Notes: generated from the letters alone by a model not told the origin. A stretch of 64,000 bases of DNA from Haloarcula japonica DSM 6131 (GCF_000336635.1 NZ_AOLY01000037.1:250514-314513), one strand, 5' to 3'; numbered from the stretch's first letter, positions 32,215-41,729 are shown. Translations and numbers: made by a program.

Positions 32215-33525
32215 ATGGCACACTTCCTCTTCTGTTCGCTGGACGCAGCACTCATCGGTGACATCGCTTGGCAAGTCGCCGAGGAGGGCCACGACGTCCG
32301 GTACTACATCGAGGCCGACAGCGATCAGGAGATTGCTGACGGTTTCGTCCCGAAAACCGACGACTGGCGTGGGGATCTCGACTGGGCCGATGTCGTGATT
32401 TTTGACGACATCTGGGTCGGCAGCGACATCGGTACCGGTGAGATTGCACAGGAACTCCGGGCGGAAGGGCACGCCGTCGTTGGCGGGACGCCCAACACGG
32501 ACGCGCTCGAAGAGGACCGCGGCTACGCAATGGAGGTCCTCGAAGACCACGGTGTCAACACTATCGAACATCACGTCTTCGAGGACTTCGACGCCGGCAT
32601 CAAACACGTCCAAGAGAACCCTGCGCCGTACGTCATCAAACCGCTGGGCGAAGTCCAAAACGTCAAACGACTGCTCTACGTCGGAAACGAGGACGACGGC
32701 AGCGACATCGTGGACGTGCTGAAGGCGTACAAGAAGGCGTGGGGCCATCGGATGAAAGGCTTCCAGCTGCAGCGGAAAGTCGAGGGTGTCGAAATCGCTA
32801 TCTGCGGATTCTTCAACGGGCAAGAGTTCATCGAACCGATCAACTTCAACTTCGAGCACAAGAAGCTATTTCCGGGCAACATCGGTCCTTCGACTGGCGA
32901 GATGGGGACTTCGATGTTCTGGGCCGGCCGGAACGAACTGTTCGCGGAGACACTCGGCAAGGTGGAAGGCTGGCTCGCCGACGAGGGCTACGTCGGCAGC
33001 ATCGACATCAACTGTATCGTCAACGAGGACGGCATCTATCCGCTGGAATTCACACCGCGGTTCGGGTATCCCACAATCACGCTGCAAGAGGAATCGTTTG
33101 AGTCAGAAACGGGTCAGTTCTTCCTCGACTTGGCGAACGGACGCGACCCCGGTCTGGAAGTCCACCGTGGGTATCAGATCGCGGTTCGAGTCGTCCTCCC
33201 GCCGTTCCCGTTCGACGACGAGGCGACTTACGACGAGAACTCCCGCAACGCCGCGGTCGTCTTCGAATCCGACAGCCGCGAGGGTATCCACATCGAGGAC
33301 GCAAAGCGGGTCGACGGGCAGTGGCGGGTCGCCGGCGAAAGTGGAATGCCGCTCGTCGTCACGGGCAAGGGCGAAACGATGCAGGCGGCGCGAGCGCAGG
33401 CTTACGAGCGTATCGACGACATCCTCATCCCGAACCGCTACTACCGTGACGATATCGGCGAGCGATGGGTCGACGGCGACGGAGACAGACTGCAGGCCTG
33501 GGGCTATCTCGGACCACAGGCGTAG
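32215..33525 (+). CDS. PurD-like ATP-grasp ligase (phosphoribosylamine-glycine ligase family)
   Basis: The 436-residue protein resembles glycinamide ribonucleotide synthetase: an N-terminal Rossmann-like domain (ADVVIFDDIWVGSDIGTGEI), an ATP-grasp core (YVIKPLGEVQNVKRLLYVGN; IDINCIVNEDGIYPLEFTPR, which provides metal-binding Glu and Asn), and a C-terminal domain with MPLVVTGKGETMQAARAQAY. Canonical PurD N-terminal motifs such as GGREHA are absent; the start reads MAHFLFCSLDAALIGDIAWQ. It is therefore probably a paralogue with another amine or acid substrate. TATA-like ACTTTTAC is at 32183-32190. Confidence 0.75.
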   Translation: MAHFLFCSLDAALIGDIAWQVAEEGHDVRYYIEADSDQEIADGFVPKTDDWRGDLDWADVVIFDDIWVGSDIGTGEIAQELRAEGHAVVGGTPNTDALEEDRGYAMEVLEDHGVNTIEHHVFEDFDAGIKHVQENPAPYVIKPLGEVQNVKRLLYVGNEDDGSDIVDVLKAYKKAWGHRMKGFQLQRKVEGVEIAICGFFNGQEFIEPINFNFEHKKLFPGNIGPSTGEMGTSMFWAGRNELFAETLGKVEGWLADEGYVGSIDINCIVNEDGIYPLEFTPRFGYPTITLQEESFESETGQFFLDLANGRDPGLEVHRGYQIAVRVVLPPFPFDDEATYDENSRNAAVVFESDSREGIHIEDAKRVDGQWRVAGESGMPLVVTGKGETMQAARAQAYERIDDILIPNRYYRDDIGERWVDGDGDRLQAWGYLGPQA

Positions 33526-33528
33526 GTC

Positions 33529-33834
33529 GCGCTCATGGCGGGAACCTCGGCGCTGGTGGGCGGTACGTCCATCGATGTCGGCGACCGCCGGCGGAACGGC
33601 TCCGGTGACACCCACTTTACGCCGTACAGCCAGCCGTAAATCAGGTCGTTGAGCCACGGGCTGACAAGTAGCGTCACGACGTTGACGACGATGACAGTCG
33701 CCACCGCGACCGGGAGGCTGACGCTGCCGACGAACAGCATCAGTCCCAGCACGACGGCGAGCAGGAATGGGAACAGCAGTCCAACGTGAACAGCGTGGCG
33801 AGCCCTCGACGCATACGATTCCTTCAGCGAACAC
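33529..33834 (-). pseudogene. N-terminal remnant of an M48/HtpX-like metalloprotease
   Basis: Reading the minus strand from about 33834, the frame gives two hydrophobic segments (HVGLLFPFLLAVVLGLMLFV and VAVATVIVVNVVTLLVSPWL) followed by NDLIYGWLYGVKWVSPEPF. This resembles the membrane N-terminus of haloarchaeal M48 proteases. It then degenerates into an Arg/Pro/Ser tail and stops near 33504. The HExxH catalytic domain is missing. It has no good start codon before the first membrane segment. I interpret it as a decaying fragment; identification is from memory of the family and moderate. Confidence 0.45.
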
Positions 33835-33879
33835 GCTTATATGCGTCTCCCACGGGCCTGGCCTGCCGAGGCATCCCAG

Positions 33880-34410
33880 TTAGCTGTCCGCACCGCACTG
33901 GACGAGCAGGGTTTCCTCGGCGTCCGTCTCGGGAGTCACCGGTTCGTTACTCGACTCGTACCGGTACACCGGCCCGGGGGAGACGAAGTAGTTGGCGACG
34001 TACTCGCGTTCGCTCCGGTCGCCGTCCGCAGTGCTGTAGCTCACGCGAATGCCGCTGGACGCGAGGTAGCCGTCGCCCGTCTCGTCGGGCCAGAAGCCCT
34101 CCAGATTGTTGACGCCCACGCTCGTCACGGTCTCTGCGGTTTGTAGCACCCGGTTCCAGGCGAAGGCGGTCTCGAAGTCGTCCAGATACAACAGGATGGA
34201 ATCCGTTGTCAGCGTCTCGGGCTTCTGTGGATACGCTCGCCCCTGGATGTTGGTCCCCGTCGCCACCGGCGGTCGCGAAACGTCAGCGGGGTCACATTGG
34301 GGGGCCTCACCGGGCTGTGTCGGTGGCTCCCCGTCGCCGCTGGGTGCCGAACAGCCCGCAGTGAGTACGCCGGTCAGTACAGCGAGAACAGTCCGCCTCT
34401 CCAGCGCCAT
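33880..34410 (-). CDS. Lipoprotein, hypothetical (176 aa)
   Basis: MALERRTVLAVLTGVLTAGC is a Tat-type signal with lipobox Cys20. The mature 156 residues hold two further Cys (PQCDPAD and LLVQCGA) that could form a disulfide outside the cell. There is no recognised domain. The promoter lies in 34411-34557, shared divergently with the next lipoprotein. Function is unknown. Confidence 0.72.
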   Translation of the reverse strand: MALERRTVLAVLTGVLTAGCSAPSGDGEPPTQPGEAPQCDPADVSRPPVATGTNIQGRAYPQKPETLTTDSILLYLDDFETAFAWNRVLQTAETVTSVGVNNLEGFWPDETGDGYLASSGIRVSYSTADGDRSEREYVANYFVSPGPVYRYESSNEPVTPETDAEETLLVQCGADS

Positions 34411-34557
34411 ACGACCGATAGCAAGCGGTGAGAGCTATTTCTTGTGGTTCGGTACCGTAAACCAAGTTTGCCGCGCCGGGCCTCGGGCCGAATTGCCATC
34501 ACTGGACTGCCGACGGCGACCGGATGCGGACCACCCCATCGATTATAAGCACACGAC

Positions 34558-35205
34558 ATGACAGGCAAGACGATGCTACGCCGTGACATGATTCGGGTGG
34601 GCGCAGCGGTCGGTGCCACGACTCTTGCAGGGTGTACCGGCGGCTCTACGGGGCCCGCGTTCGGGGAGGGGTTCGAGGATGGCCTCGGCGACTGGGAGAG
34701 CGGCGCGGCCATCGGCCCGGAGGTCGAACTCTCGGAGTTCGAGTGGGAGTTCGGCGTCTCCGACACCGAAGCAGCGTCCGGCGACCGGTCGCTACGCATC
34801 TGGAACGAAGGCGATTACGACGACGGCGTGACGTGGGGCGTCCACCCGGTCTCAGTCGAGTCCGGACAGGCCTATCAGGTGACGGTCAGCGCCCAGTTCT
34901 GGAGCGAGTCGGAGTCGTTCAACACGCTCCGGGACGCGGTGATGCGGCTCGGACCGGAGCCGCCGGCTGTCGAGGAGGACTTCCCACACCCCGGCGTGAA
35001 CACCACTGACCTCGGGCAGACGCCGTACGGCGGGCTCCGGGAACCGCTGTGGCTCACCGACGGCTGGCGGGAGTACACCTTCGAGTGGACGACGCCCGAA
35101 CTCTCGACGGACACCCTGTACGTCGCGCTCGGAACGAGCGTCATCTGGGAGGGGGACGCGACCCACTACATCGACGACGTCACGGTCAACATTGAGACGC
35201 GATGA
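34558..35205 (+). CDS. Lipoprotein with jelly-roll (CBM-like) domain
   Basis: The 215-residue product has a signal RRDMIRVGAAVGATTLAGCT with lipobox Cys26. The mature domain FGEGFEDGLGDWESGAAIGP through YIDDVTVNIET has the start and finish of a CBM4/9-type jelly roll, suggesting sugar or polymer binding at the cell surface. Internal Met at 34573 (MLRRD) is an alternative start. Its stop overlaps the start of the next membrane-protein gene by four bases. Confidence 0.75.
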   Translation: MTGKTMLRRDMIRVGAAVGATTLAGCTGGSTGPAFGEGFEDGLGDWESGAAIGPEVELSEFEWEFGVSDTEAASGDRSLRIWNEGDYDDGVTWGVHPVSVESGQAYQVTVSAQFWSESESFNTLRDAVMRLGPEPPAVEEDFPHPGVNTTDLGQTPYGGLREPLWLTDGWREYTFEWTTPELSTDTLYVALGTSVIWEGDATHYIDDVTVNIETR

Positions 35206-35684
35206 TGTCCGTCACAGAAGGGGCTTCGACTGTCGGTCGTCGCCGGGCACTGCTCGCCGGTGTCGTGGTCGGCAGTCTCGGGTTCGTTCTCGCGCTCGCG
35301 CTGGAACTGGACGTCCTCGGGTCCGGGCTCTGGTATCCGGTCATCTACGCCGGCACGCCAGCCCTGTCCTCGGTTGCCGCCTTCGCCCACGAGCGCCCCA
35401 CCGCAGGGCCGCTTCGACTCCTCGCTGTCGGCAGTTGGGTCCTGATTACTTCCGTCCTCGCGCTCGCTGTGTTGGTGGTCCTCACCCTGGGGTTCCCAGC
35501 GCGGCCTCGATTCCCTGCGTTCGCACTGGTGCTTGCGGGACTGCTGTACGCCGGGTTCTGTCTCGTGCCCGCCGGTCTCGCAGCCGTCGCCGCCAGACAG
35601 CGAGGCGTCCGGGCGGTCGTCCCGCTGGCGCTCGCACCGTTCGGACAGATCGCCGTCGCCGCGGTCATTGTGTTCGTCCGGTGA
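35202..35684 (+). CDS. Small membrane protein (160 aa, about 4-5 TM)
   Basis: Hydrophobic helices are visible at about residues 16-36, 45-60, 72-96, 103-128 and 138-158, separated by short charged loops. It is coupled by a four-base overlap to the preceding jelly-roll lipoprotein, so the two may form a membrane-surface unit. Its size and helix layout resemble the next gene, which may be a distant paralogue. Function unknown. Confidence 0.68.
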   Translation: MMSVTEGASTVGRRRALLAGVVVGSLGFVLALALELDVLGSGLWYPVIYAGTPALSSVAAFAHERPTAGPLRLLAVGSWVLITSVLALAVLVVLTLGFPARPRFPAFALVLAGLLYAGFCLVPAGLAAVAARQRGVRAVVPLALAPFGQIAVAAVIVFVR

Positions 35685-35744
35685 ACTTCCGACAGGGTCA
35701 GCACCACACCCTATCTATTTGTTCCTGTCATCCGGCACTACTGT

Positions 35745-36233
35745 ATGAGTGAACGCAGACAGCGGACACAGGCGCGGCTATCGCTGGTGCCTGCGGCGGT
35801 CGCTCTCAGCCTTGGGCTCGTCGGTCAGATGGTCGACCAGTTTCTGTTCGTTCGGGCCGGACCGGTTCCGATACTCGTGACCGCACCCGTGACTGCGACA
35901 CTCCTGTATCTCCACGCCAAACCGGCGTCGTATCAGCGGGTAGCCGCGCTCGCCGTCTGGGGATTTATCGGGTCAGGAGCTGCGATACTCGGGGTGTATC
36001 TCGGCACGGTCAACTACTACCTTCCCCGGTCATTGACGGCCACGGAGATGGTTGGCTACGACCTCGGGCTGTTCCTCTGGTTCGTGGCAGCGCTGACGGC
36101 GATGTACGGTCTGGCCGCCCGTACCGCTGACCGACCGTTCCGAGCGACGGCACTCCTCCTCTCGGCCCCGCTCGTTCAGGTCGCCTGGGTGGGGCTGACC
36201 CGACTCGTGGTGGAAACCGGCCTGTACGCATGA
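35745..36233 (+). CDS. Small membrane protein (162 aa, about 5 TM)
   Basis: Five hydrophobic helices (for example LVPAAVALSLGLVGQMVDQF and VAALAVWGFIGSGAAILGVY) are connected by short loops; the N-terminus is Arg/Gln-rich and presumably cytoplasmic. It follows the 160-residue membrane protein by 60 bases with similar length and topology. No family recognised. Confidence 0.66.
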   Translation: MSERRQRTQARLSLVPAAVALSLGLVGQMVDQFLFVRAGPVPILVTAPVTATLLYLHAKPASYQRVAALAVWGFIGSGAAILGVYLGTVNYYLPRSLTATEMVGYDLGLFLWFVAALTAMYGLAARTADRPFRATALLLSAPLVQVAWVGLTRLVVETGLYA

Positions 36234-36341
36234 CGCTGCCCGTGGTGAGAAGCCTGCCCTATCCGGGCCCGCAACAGCGTGGGGATTGGCGCGCGCCGAA
36301 CGTGGACCTTTATGTATGTAACACGTACGCATGGATGACGA

Positions 36342-36593
36342 ATGGACGCACAAACTGAACGGTCGCCGCTACACGTCTCGCACACCGACCACGACGACGG
36401 CTGGACGGTCGCCGTCGACCTCGACTCACTGCAGGTTAGCGACGACCACGTGACAGTCGACGTCATTGGAACGGAAGCGATCGTTGCCGTCGACGCCCCG
36501 CACCTCCAGACGGAGTTCGATATCGACCTGCCGGCTGCTGACGCAGCCAAGACACTCAGGAACGGCGTGCTCACGCTATCCCAGCGGAGCTAA
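36342..36593 (+). CDS. Hsp20-like / DUF7127-type small protein (83 aa)
   Basis: The 83-residue protein looks like an alpha-crystallin-type beta sandwich stripped to its core: WTVAVDLDSLQVSDDHVTVD, then FDIDLPAADAAKTLRNGVLT, where the final segment matches the NGVLT motif of Hsp20 proteins. It lacks the C-terminal IxI extension. A TATA-like CTTTATGTA (36308-36316) supports a near-leaderless start at 36342. It may be a minimal chaperone or DUF7127 member. Confidence 0.65.
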   Translation: MDAQTERSPLHVSHTDHDDGWTVAVDLDSLQVSDDHVTVDVIGTEAIVAVDAPHLQTEFDIDLPAADAAKTLRNGVLTLSQRS

Positions 36594-36696
36594 GGCTGTC
36601 ACGGACTGCCTGTCCAGCCCCGTTTCAATCGTTGTGATGCTTCCATGACACGACGAGACTCCACAAGGGATTTCAGCGTGATGGTGGAAGCGTTCA

Positions 36697-37710
36697 GTGA
36701 TGACCACCCGTCCTGACCGAAACCCGAGTGACCTGCCGACGATTCGGGGCTCGGTGCCGCCGCTTCGTGCGTGGCTTCGAACGTTTCTCATCGGCCTCTG
36801 TATGGGCAGTGCCGACGGCGTCCCCGGCGTCTCCGGCGGGACAATCGCGCTTATCGCCGGAGTCTACGAGCGACTCATCGCCGCGATTACTGCCTTCACC
36901 CCGGGCCGGATACTTCGGTTTTTACGCGCACTCGCTCCCGTTGACGGCGGTGTCGATATCCGTGGCGCGTTTTCCGAACTCCTCGAAGTAGATATCTGGT
37001 TCCTTCTCGCGCTGGTCGCTGGCGTCGCCACCGCCGTCGTCATCGTGACACGAATCGTCCACATCGCTAGCCAGGAAACACCAGCGCTCCTCTTTGGATT
37101 CTTCTTCGGACTCATTGCCGCCTCAGCGATAGTGCTACTGCGAAGTCTCACAGTCGACTCCCCGTTCCAGATAGGGACCGGGGTCGTCGGCTTTCTCCTC
37201 GCGTTCTACGTGTCCGGGGTGTCGACAGCCGCTACAAACGGTGGCGGTCTCGCGCTGGTCTTTTTCGCCGGCATGGTCGGCGTCAGTGCGATGATTCTGC
37301 CCGGCATCTCGGGGTCGCTGTTGCTCATCATCCTCGGCCAGTACACCCGCATGTCGACGGCCCTCAGCGAGTTCGTCGACGCACTCATCGCGCTCGTTAC
37401 TGGCGGCCCAACCGAAGACGTGACTACGACCGCTGTGCCGGTCGTGACGTTCATTCTCGGCGGGCTCGTCGGCTTGTTCACCATCGCGCGCGTCGTCCGT
37501 CGGGCGCTTGCCTACAACCGCCGGGCCACGCTCGCGTTTCTCGTCGCGCTCGTCGTCGGCGCGCTGCGCGCCCCTGTCGTGGAAGTTCAGGAAAAAGTGG
37601 GTTTTTCGACAGACGTCCTCATCGCGTTCGTCGCCGCTGGTGCCGTCGGCGCTGTCTTCCTGCTCGTGCTCGACTGGTACGCCGTCGACCTCGACCTCGA
37701 TAAGGTGTAG
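36697..37710 (+). CDS. DUF368 polyprenyl-phosphate transporter
   Basis: The 337-residue membrane protein has the DUF368 signature LCMGSADGVPGVSGGTIALI (about residues 34-53) and its inverted-repeat counterpart MVGVSAMILPGISGSLLLII (about 194-213), with eight or more helices. DUF368 proteins have recently been shown in bacteria to recycle undecaprenyl phosphate across the membrane; in archaea the substrate should be dolichyl phosphate for S-layer or surface glycosylation. It is monocistronic and converges on the OYE-like gene. Confidence 0.85.
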   Translation: MMTTRPDRNPSDLPTIRGSVPPLRAWLRTFLIGLCMGSADGVPGVSGGTIALIAGVYERLIAAITAFTPGRILRFLRALAPVDGGVDIRGAFSELLEVDIWFLLALVAGVATAVVIVTRIVHIASQETPALLFGFFFGLIAASAIVLLRSLTVDSPFQIGTGVVGFLLAFYVSGVSTAATNGGGLALVFFAGMVGVSAMILPGISGSLLLIILGQYTRMSTALSEFVDALIALVTGGPTEDVTTTAVPVVTFILGGLVGLFTIARVVRRALAYNRRATLAFLVALVVGALRAPVVEVQEKVGFSTDVLIAFVAAGAVGAVFLLVLDWYAVDLDLDKV

Positions 37711-37715
37711 GGCAG

Positions 37716-38819
37716 TCAGAAGCCCCAGGCGCGACGGTACTGTGGCGGCCCCTCGATTTCGTCGGTCGCGTCGAGTTCCTTCGCAGCAGTCATCGTGAAG
37801 TACGGGTCCCGGAGGTGTTCGCGGCCGACGATAGCCATATCGGCCCGGTCGTTGGCGATGACGGCCTCGGCCTGTTCGGGCGTCGTGATGCCGCCGACAG
37901 CGCCGACGGCGATGTCCGACTCGGTTTCCTCTCGAATCCGCTCTGCGTACTGAAGCTGGTAGTTCGGGCCGGCGTAGTCGGGGCGGGACTCGGGGTGGAT
38001 GCCGCCGCCGCTCACGTCGATGAAGTCCGCACCGATGTCGGCGAGTCGGTCCGAGAGTCGTACGGAGTCCTCGACGGTCCATGCGTCGCGGTCGGGGAGC
38101 CAGTCCGTCGCCGAAATACGGACGAACACGGGCTTGTCGTCGGGCCAGACGTCGCGGACAGCAGCGGTGACCTCTCGTGTCAGCCGCGTGCGGCCCTCGA
38201 AGTCGCCGCCGTAGTCGTCCTCGCGGTGGTTCGTCACCGGTGAGAGGAACTGATGCAGGAGGTAGCCGTGAGCGGTGTGGACCTCTGCAACCTCGAAGCC
38301 GGCGTCGAGTGCACGCTCGGCGGCGGCACGGAACGAATCGATGACAGCCTCGATACCGTCCTGGTCGAGTGCTGTCGTCGGTGGGGCCTCTTCGTCCTCG
38401 TACGGCCACAGGTCGTCGCTCGGGCCGACGACCTCCCAACCGCCGTCGTCGGGCTGGAGCGGGTCGTGTCCATCCCACGGTCGTTCGATGGAGGCTTTCC
38501 GGCCAGCGTGGGCCAGCTGAATGCCCGGCACGCTGCCCTGTTCGCTAATGAACTCCGTAATCGGTTCTAGCGTCGCCGCGTGCTCGTCGCTCCAGATCCC
38601 CAAGTCTTCCGGGGAGATGCGGCCACGGGCTTCGACGGCGGTCGCCTCAGTCATGACCAGCCCCGCGCCGCCAACGGCACGAGAACCGAGATGTGTGCGG
38701 TGCCAGTCGGTGGCGAGGCCGTCGCGGGCCGTACAGGAGTACTGGCACATGGGAGAGACCATGACGCGATTCGGGACTGTCGTCTCGCGGAGTTCCAGCG
38801 GTGAGAACAGTGCAGTCAT
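37716..38819 (-). CDS. NADH:flavin oxidoreductase (old yellow enzyme, YqjM type)
   Basis: The 367-residue FMN enzyme has a TIM barrel beginning LFSPLELRETTVPNRVMVSP, the active-site Cys in MCQYSC, AHGYLLHQFLSPVTNHREDD, VRISATDWLPD, and GIHPESRPDYAGPNYQLQYA. It should reduce activated alkenes using NAD(P)H. The start is ATG 38817-38819; the longer upstream frame lacks homology-like sequence. Physiological substrate unknown. Confidence 0.9.
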   Translation of the reverse strand: MTALFSPLELRETTVPNRVMVSPMCQYSCTARDGLATDWHRTHLGSRAVGGAGLVMTEATAVEARGRISPEDLGIWSDEHAATLEPITEFISEQGSVPGIQLAHAGRKASIERPWDGHDPLQPDDGGWEVVGPSDDLWPYEDEEAPPTTALDQDGIEAVIDSFRAAAERALDAGFEVAEVHTAHGYLLHQFLSPVTNHREDDYGGDFEGRTRLTREVTAAVRDVWPDDKPVFVRISATDWLPDRDAWTVEDSVRLSDRLADIGADFIDVSGGGIHPESRPDYAGPNYQLQYAERIREETESDIAVGAVGGITTPEQAEAVIANDRADMAIVGREHLRDPYFTMTAAKELDATDEIEGPPQYRRAWGF

Positions 38820-38915
38820 CGACGGGGGTTTGCTGCCGAGACGGATAACCGCACTGGCGGCTGCAAGAGTCGTCGCTTGTGCGGTGGCGAAGATCAAGAG
38901 TCGAAGACTCGGCCC

Positions 38916-39881
38916 CTATTCAGTCAGCGACGCACCGGTGTTCCGGGGCGCGACGACACGAACCGTTCCATCGACATCGGCCGTATCGAGTGCGAGCACA
39001 CCCGCATCACGGGCCTCAGACTCGTAGTCCGCTGTCGTCAGCCCCCAGACGGTCGGTCCCCAGGAACTCTGGCCAGCCCCGGAGATGACCGGGGCGCTCG
39101 CCAGCGAATCGACCAGTGCGCCGGCGGGCGGGCGGTAGACCCCGCCCTGTTCGTCAGCGTACCACGCGCCGTTGAGTCGGCCCAGCCGCGCCGCGGCCTG
39201 CCCGAAGTCGCTGTGGTCTCTGGTGGCAATCGCGGGGAGGACCCGGCGAGTCAGTAACGTCGATATTTCGTCGGCGATGCCTGGGTCGGCGCGTTCGACG
39301 GCCTGTCGCATGCTCTGGTCCTCTGCCGCCCCGCTCTGGCCGGGGTCGGTGTCCGGAACGACGATGACGAAGCGCCAGTGTGCGGGCACGTCGTGGTGGG
39401 CCAAGACCGGCGGCACGTCCCAGTCGCCCTCGGCTGGCGGCTCGGCGGTGAACCGCTCGGTCGGATGACCGCCATCGACGATGAAGCCGCCCGATTCGAA
39501 CGCAGCTACGCCGACGCCGCTCCGGCCACCCCGTCCCAGTTGTGGCGCGTGCGTCCGTGCGTCAGCGGTCCGGTCGTAAGCCCGAACGACGGCGATGAGT
39601 GTCGCCAGCGAGAGCTGTGTACCGCTCCCGAGGCCGACGTGTCGCGGGAATCGCTCCTCGACAGAAACAGCAGCACCCGGTACGTCGAGCGCGTCGACGA
39701 CGCGCCGGACGTACGGCTCGGTCGCCGGATCGTCACACTGGACCGTGTCGGCCCGTGTCGCTTCGACGGATAGCCGCGGCTCATCGAGGGCAAGCCCGAC
39801 GCCGCCGTAGAGGCGCTCGTGGGCGAGCGAGAGGTTCTGAAACCCGAAGTGGAGTCGCGCGGCGGTCGTGACCGTCGGCAT
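38916..39881 (-). CDS. Beta-ribofuranosylaminobenzene 5'-phosphate synthase family protein
   Basis: The 321-residue protein is a GHMP-superfamily member matching beta-RFAP synthase, which condenses PRPP with 4-hydroxybenzoate or p-aminobenzoate at the start of methanopterin synthesis. Visible are ARLHFGFQNL at the N-terminus, the glycine loop RHVGLGSGTQLSLATL (about residues 80-95) and RSGVGVAAFESGGFIVDGG. Haloarchaea use folate-type carriers, so its role here may be a modified C1 carrier. It is divergent from ilvD. Confidence 0.85.
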   Translation of the reverse strand: MPTVTTAARLHFGFQNLSLAHERLYGGVGLALDEPRLSVEATRADTVQCDDPATEPYVRRVVDALDVPGAAVSVEERFPRHVGLGSGTQLSLATLIAVVRAYDRTADARTHAPQLGRGGRSGVGVAAFESGGFIVDGGHPTERFTAEPPAEGDWDVPPVLAHHDVPAHWRFVIVVPDTDPGQSGAAEDQSMRQAVERADPGIADEISTLLTRRVLPAIATRDHSDFGQAAARLGRLNGAWYADEQGGVYRPPAGALVDSLASAPVISGAGQSSWGPTVWGLTTADYESEARDAGVLALDTADVDGTVRVVAPRNTGASLTE

Positions 39882-39970
39882 ACGGCGGCGGAGGTCCCCG
39901 ACAGAAAAGAAGCTACTGCCACCGGTCGGTTTCGCCGCGCTCCATGTGGGACGGTACCGCGACTACAAGT

Positions 39971-39978
39971 TATTTAAG
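39971..39978 (+). promoter_or_regulatory. TATA box of ilvD
   Basis: TATTTAAG lies 24-31 bases before the ilvD ATG at 40002, fitting a leaderless transcript. Confidence 0.6.
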
Positions 39979-40001
39979 GTTGCTCACGGCATCGCTCAAA
40001 T

Positions 40002-41729
40002 ATGAGCAAGCAGGAACGGCAAGAGCGTCCGGAGAAAGACCCGGACCTCCGAAGTACTGAAGTAACGGAGGGGTACGAGAAGGCCCCCCACCGCGCGATG
40101 TTCCGCGCGATGGGGTACGACGACGAGGACCTGTCCTCGCCGATGATCGGCATCGCGAACCCTGCCGCCGACATCACGCCGTGTAACGTCCACCTCGACG
40201 ACGTTGCGGACGCTGCCTACGACGGCATCGACGACACCGAAGGGATGCCCATCGAGTTCGGGACCATCACTATCTCCGACGCCATCTCGATGGGGACCGA
40301 GGGGATGAAGGCGTCGCTCATCTCCCGCGAGATAATCGCCGATTCCGTTGAACTCGTCACCTTCGGCGAGCGCATGGACGGCATCGTCACCATTGGCGGC
40401 TGTGACAAGAACATGCCCGGGATGATGATGGCCGCTATCCGGACGGACCTGCCCAGCGTCTTCCTCTATGGCGGGTCGATCATGCCCGGCGAGCACGACG
40501 GGCGTGAGGTCACTATCCAGAACGTCTTCGAGGGCGTCGGTGCGGTCGCCGACGGCGAGATGAGCGAGGGCGAACTGGACGAGATGGAGCGACACGCCTG
40601 CCCCGGTGCGGGCTCCTGTGGTGGGATGTTCACCGCCAACACAATGGCCTCTATCTCCGAGGCGCTCGGGTTCGCGCCGCTCGGGTCAGCCTCCCCGCCG
40701 GCCGAACACGAGTCCCGCTACGAGGAGGCCCGTCGGGCCGGCGAACTTGCCGTCGAAGTGGTACAGGAGCGCCGCACCCCCTCCGATTTCCTCACCCGCG
40801 AATCCTTCGAGAACGCCATCGCACTGCAGGTCGCGGTCGGCGGCTCGACCAACGCCGTCCTCCACCTGCTCGCGCTCGCGGCGGAGGCCGGCATCGACCT
40901 CGACATCGAGACGTTCAACGAGATCAGCGCCCGGACGCCCAAGATCGCCGACCTCCAGCCCGGCGGCGAGCGGGTCATGAACGACCTCCACGAGGTCGGC
41001 GGCGTCCCGGTCGTGTTGCGGGCCCTGAACGACGCCGGCCTGCTCCACGGCGACGCGCTCACCGTCACGGGCAACACGATTGCGGAGGAACTCGAACAGA
41101 TCGATCCGCCAACGGTCGAGGACCTCGACGTGGACTATCTCAACACTGTCGACGACCCGATCCACGAGCGCGGCGCGATCCGCATTCTCTCGGGCAACCT
41201 CGCGCCCGACGGTGCAGTCATCAAGATCACCGGCGAAGACCACCTCCACCACGAGGGACCGGTCCGCGTGTTCGAACAGGAAGAAGGAGCCATGGAGTAC
41301 GTGCAGGAGGGCCACGTCGAGTCCGGCGACGTGATCTGTATCCGCAACGAGGGGCCACAGGGCGGCCCCGGCATGCGCGAGATGCTGGGCGTGACGTCGG
41401 CTGTCGCCGGCCAGGGTCACGCCGAGGACGTGGCGCTGTTCACCGACGGCCGTTTCTCCGGCGCGACCCGAGGTTTCTCTATCGGTCACGTCGCCCCCGA
41501 GGCGTTCGTCGGCGGCCCAATCGCCGCGCTGGAAGACGGCGACACCGTCACTATCGACATCGACAACACCGAATTGTCGGTCGATCTCACCGAGGCCGAG
41601 ATCGAACAGCGCCTCGAAGACTACGATCCGGAACCGACGTACGACAGCGGCGTGCTAGCGAAGTACCACAGCGACTTCGGTTCCGCGGCCAACGGTGCGG
41701 TGACGAACCCCGGCGCGAAGTGGGACTAA
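40002..41729 (+). CDS. ilvD: Dihydroxy-acid dehydratase
   Basis: The 575-residue iron-sulfur enzyme makes 2-oxoisovalerate and 3-methyl-2-oxopentanoate, completing the IlvBNC pathway encoded 25 kb away. Cluster-ligand cysteines are in [24 protein letters not shown] and [14 protein letters not shown]; the C-terminal [16 protein letters not shown] is canonical. An acidic N-terminal extension of about 25 residues is haloarchaeal. It has its own promoter and stands alone. Confidence 0.95.
   Translation: MSKQERQERPEKDPDLRSTEVTEGYEKAPHRAMFRAMGYDDEDLSSPMIGIANPAADITPCNVHLDDVADAAYDGIDDTEGMPIEFGTITISDAISMGTEGMKASLISREIIADSVELVTFGERMDGIVTIGGCDKNMPGMMMAAIRTDLPSVFLYGGSIMPGEHDGREVTIQNVFEGVGAVADGEMSEGELDEMERHACPGAGSCGGMFTANTMASISEALGFAPLGSASPPAEHESRYEEARRAGELAVEVVQERRTPSDFLTRESFENAIALQVAVGGSTNAVLHLLALAAEAGIDLDIETFNEISARTPKIADLQPGGERVMNDLHEVGGVPVVLRALNDAGLLHGDALTVTGNTIAEELEQIDPPTVEDLDVDYLNTVDDPIHERGAIRILSGNLAPDGAVIKITGEDHLHHEGPVRVFEQEEGAMEYVQEGHVESGDVICIRNEGPQGGPGMREMLGVTSAVAGQGHAEDVALFTDGRFSGATRGFSIGHVAPEAFVGGPIAALEDGDTVTIDIDNTELSVDLTEAEIEQRLEDYDPEPTYDSGVLAKYHSDFGSAANGAVTNPGAKWD

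Noticed and set aside
36654..36676. CCACAAGGG core resembling haloarchaeal CRISPR repeats between the Hsp20-like and DUF368 genes
   Set aside because: Only a single partial match of roughly a dozen bases, with no second repeat or spacer and no cas genes nearby. Most likely chance.
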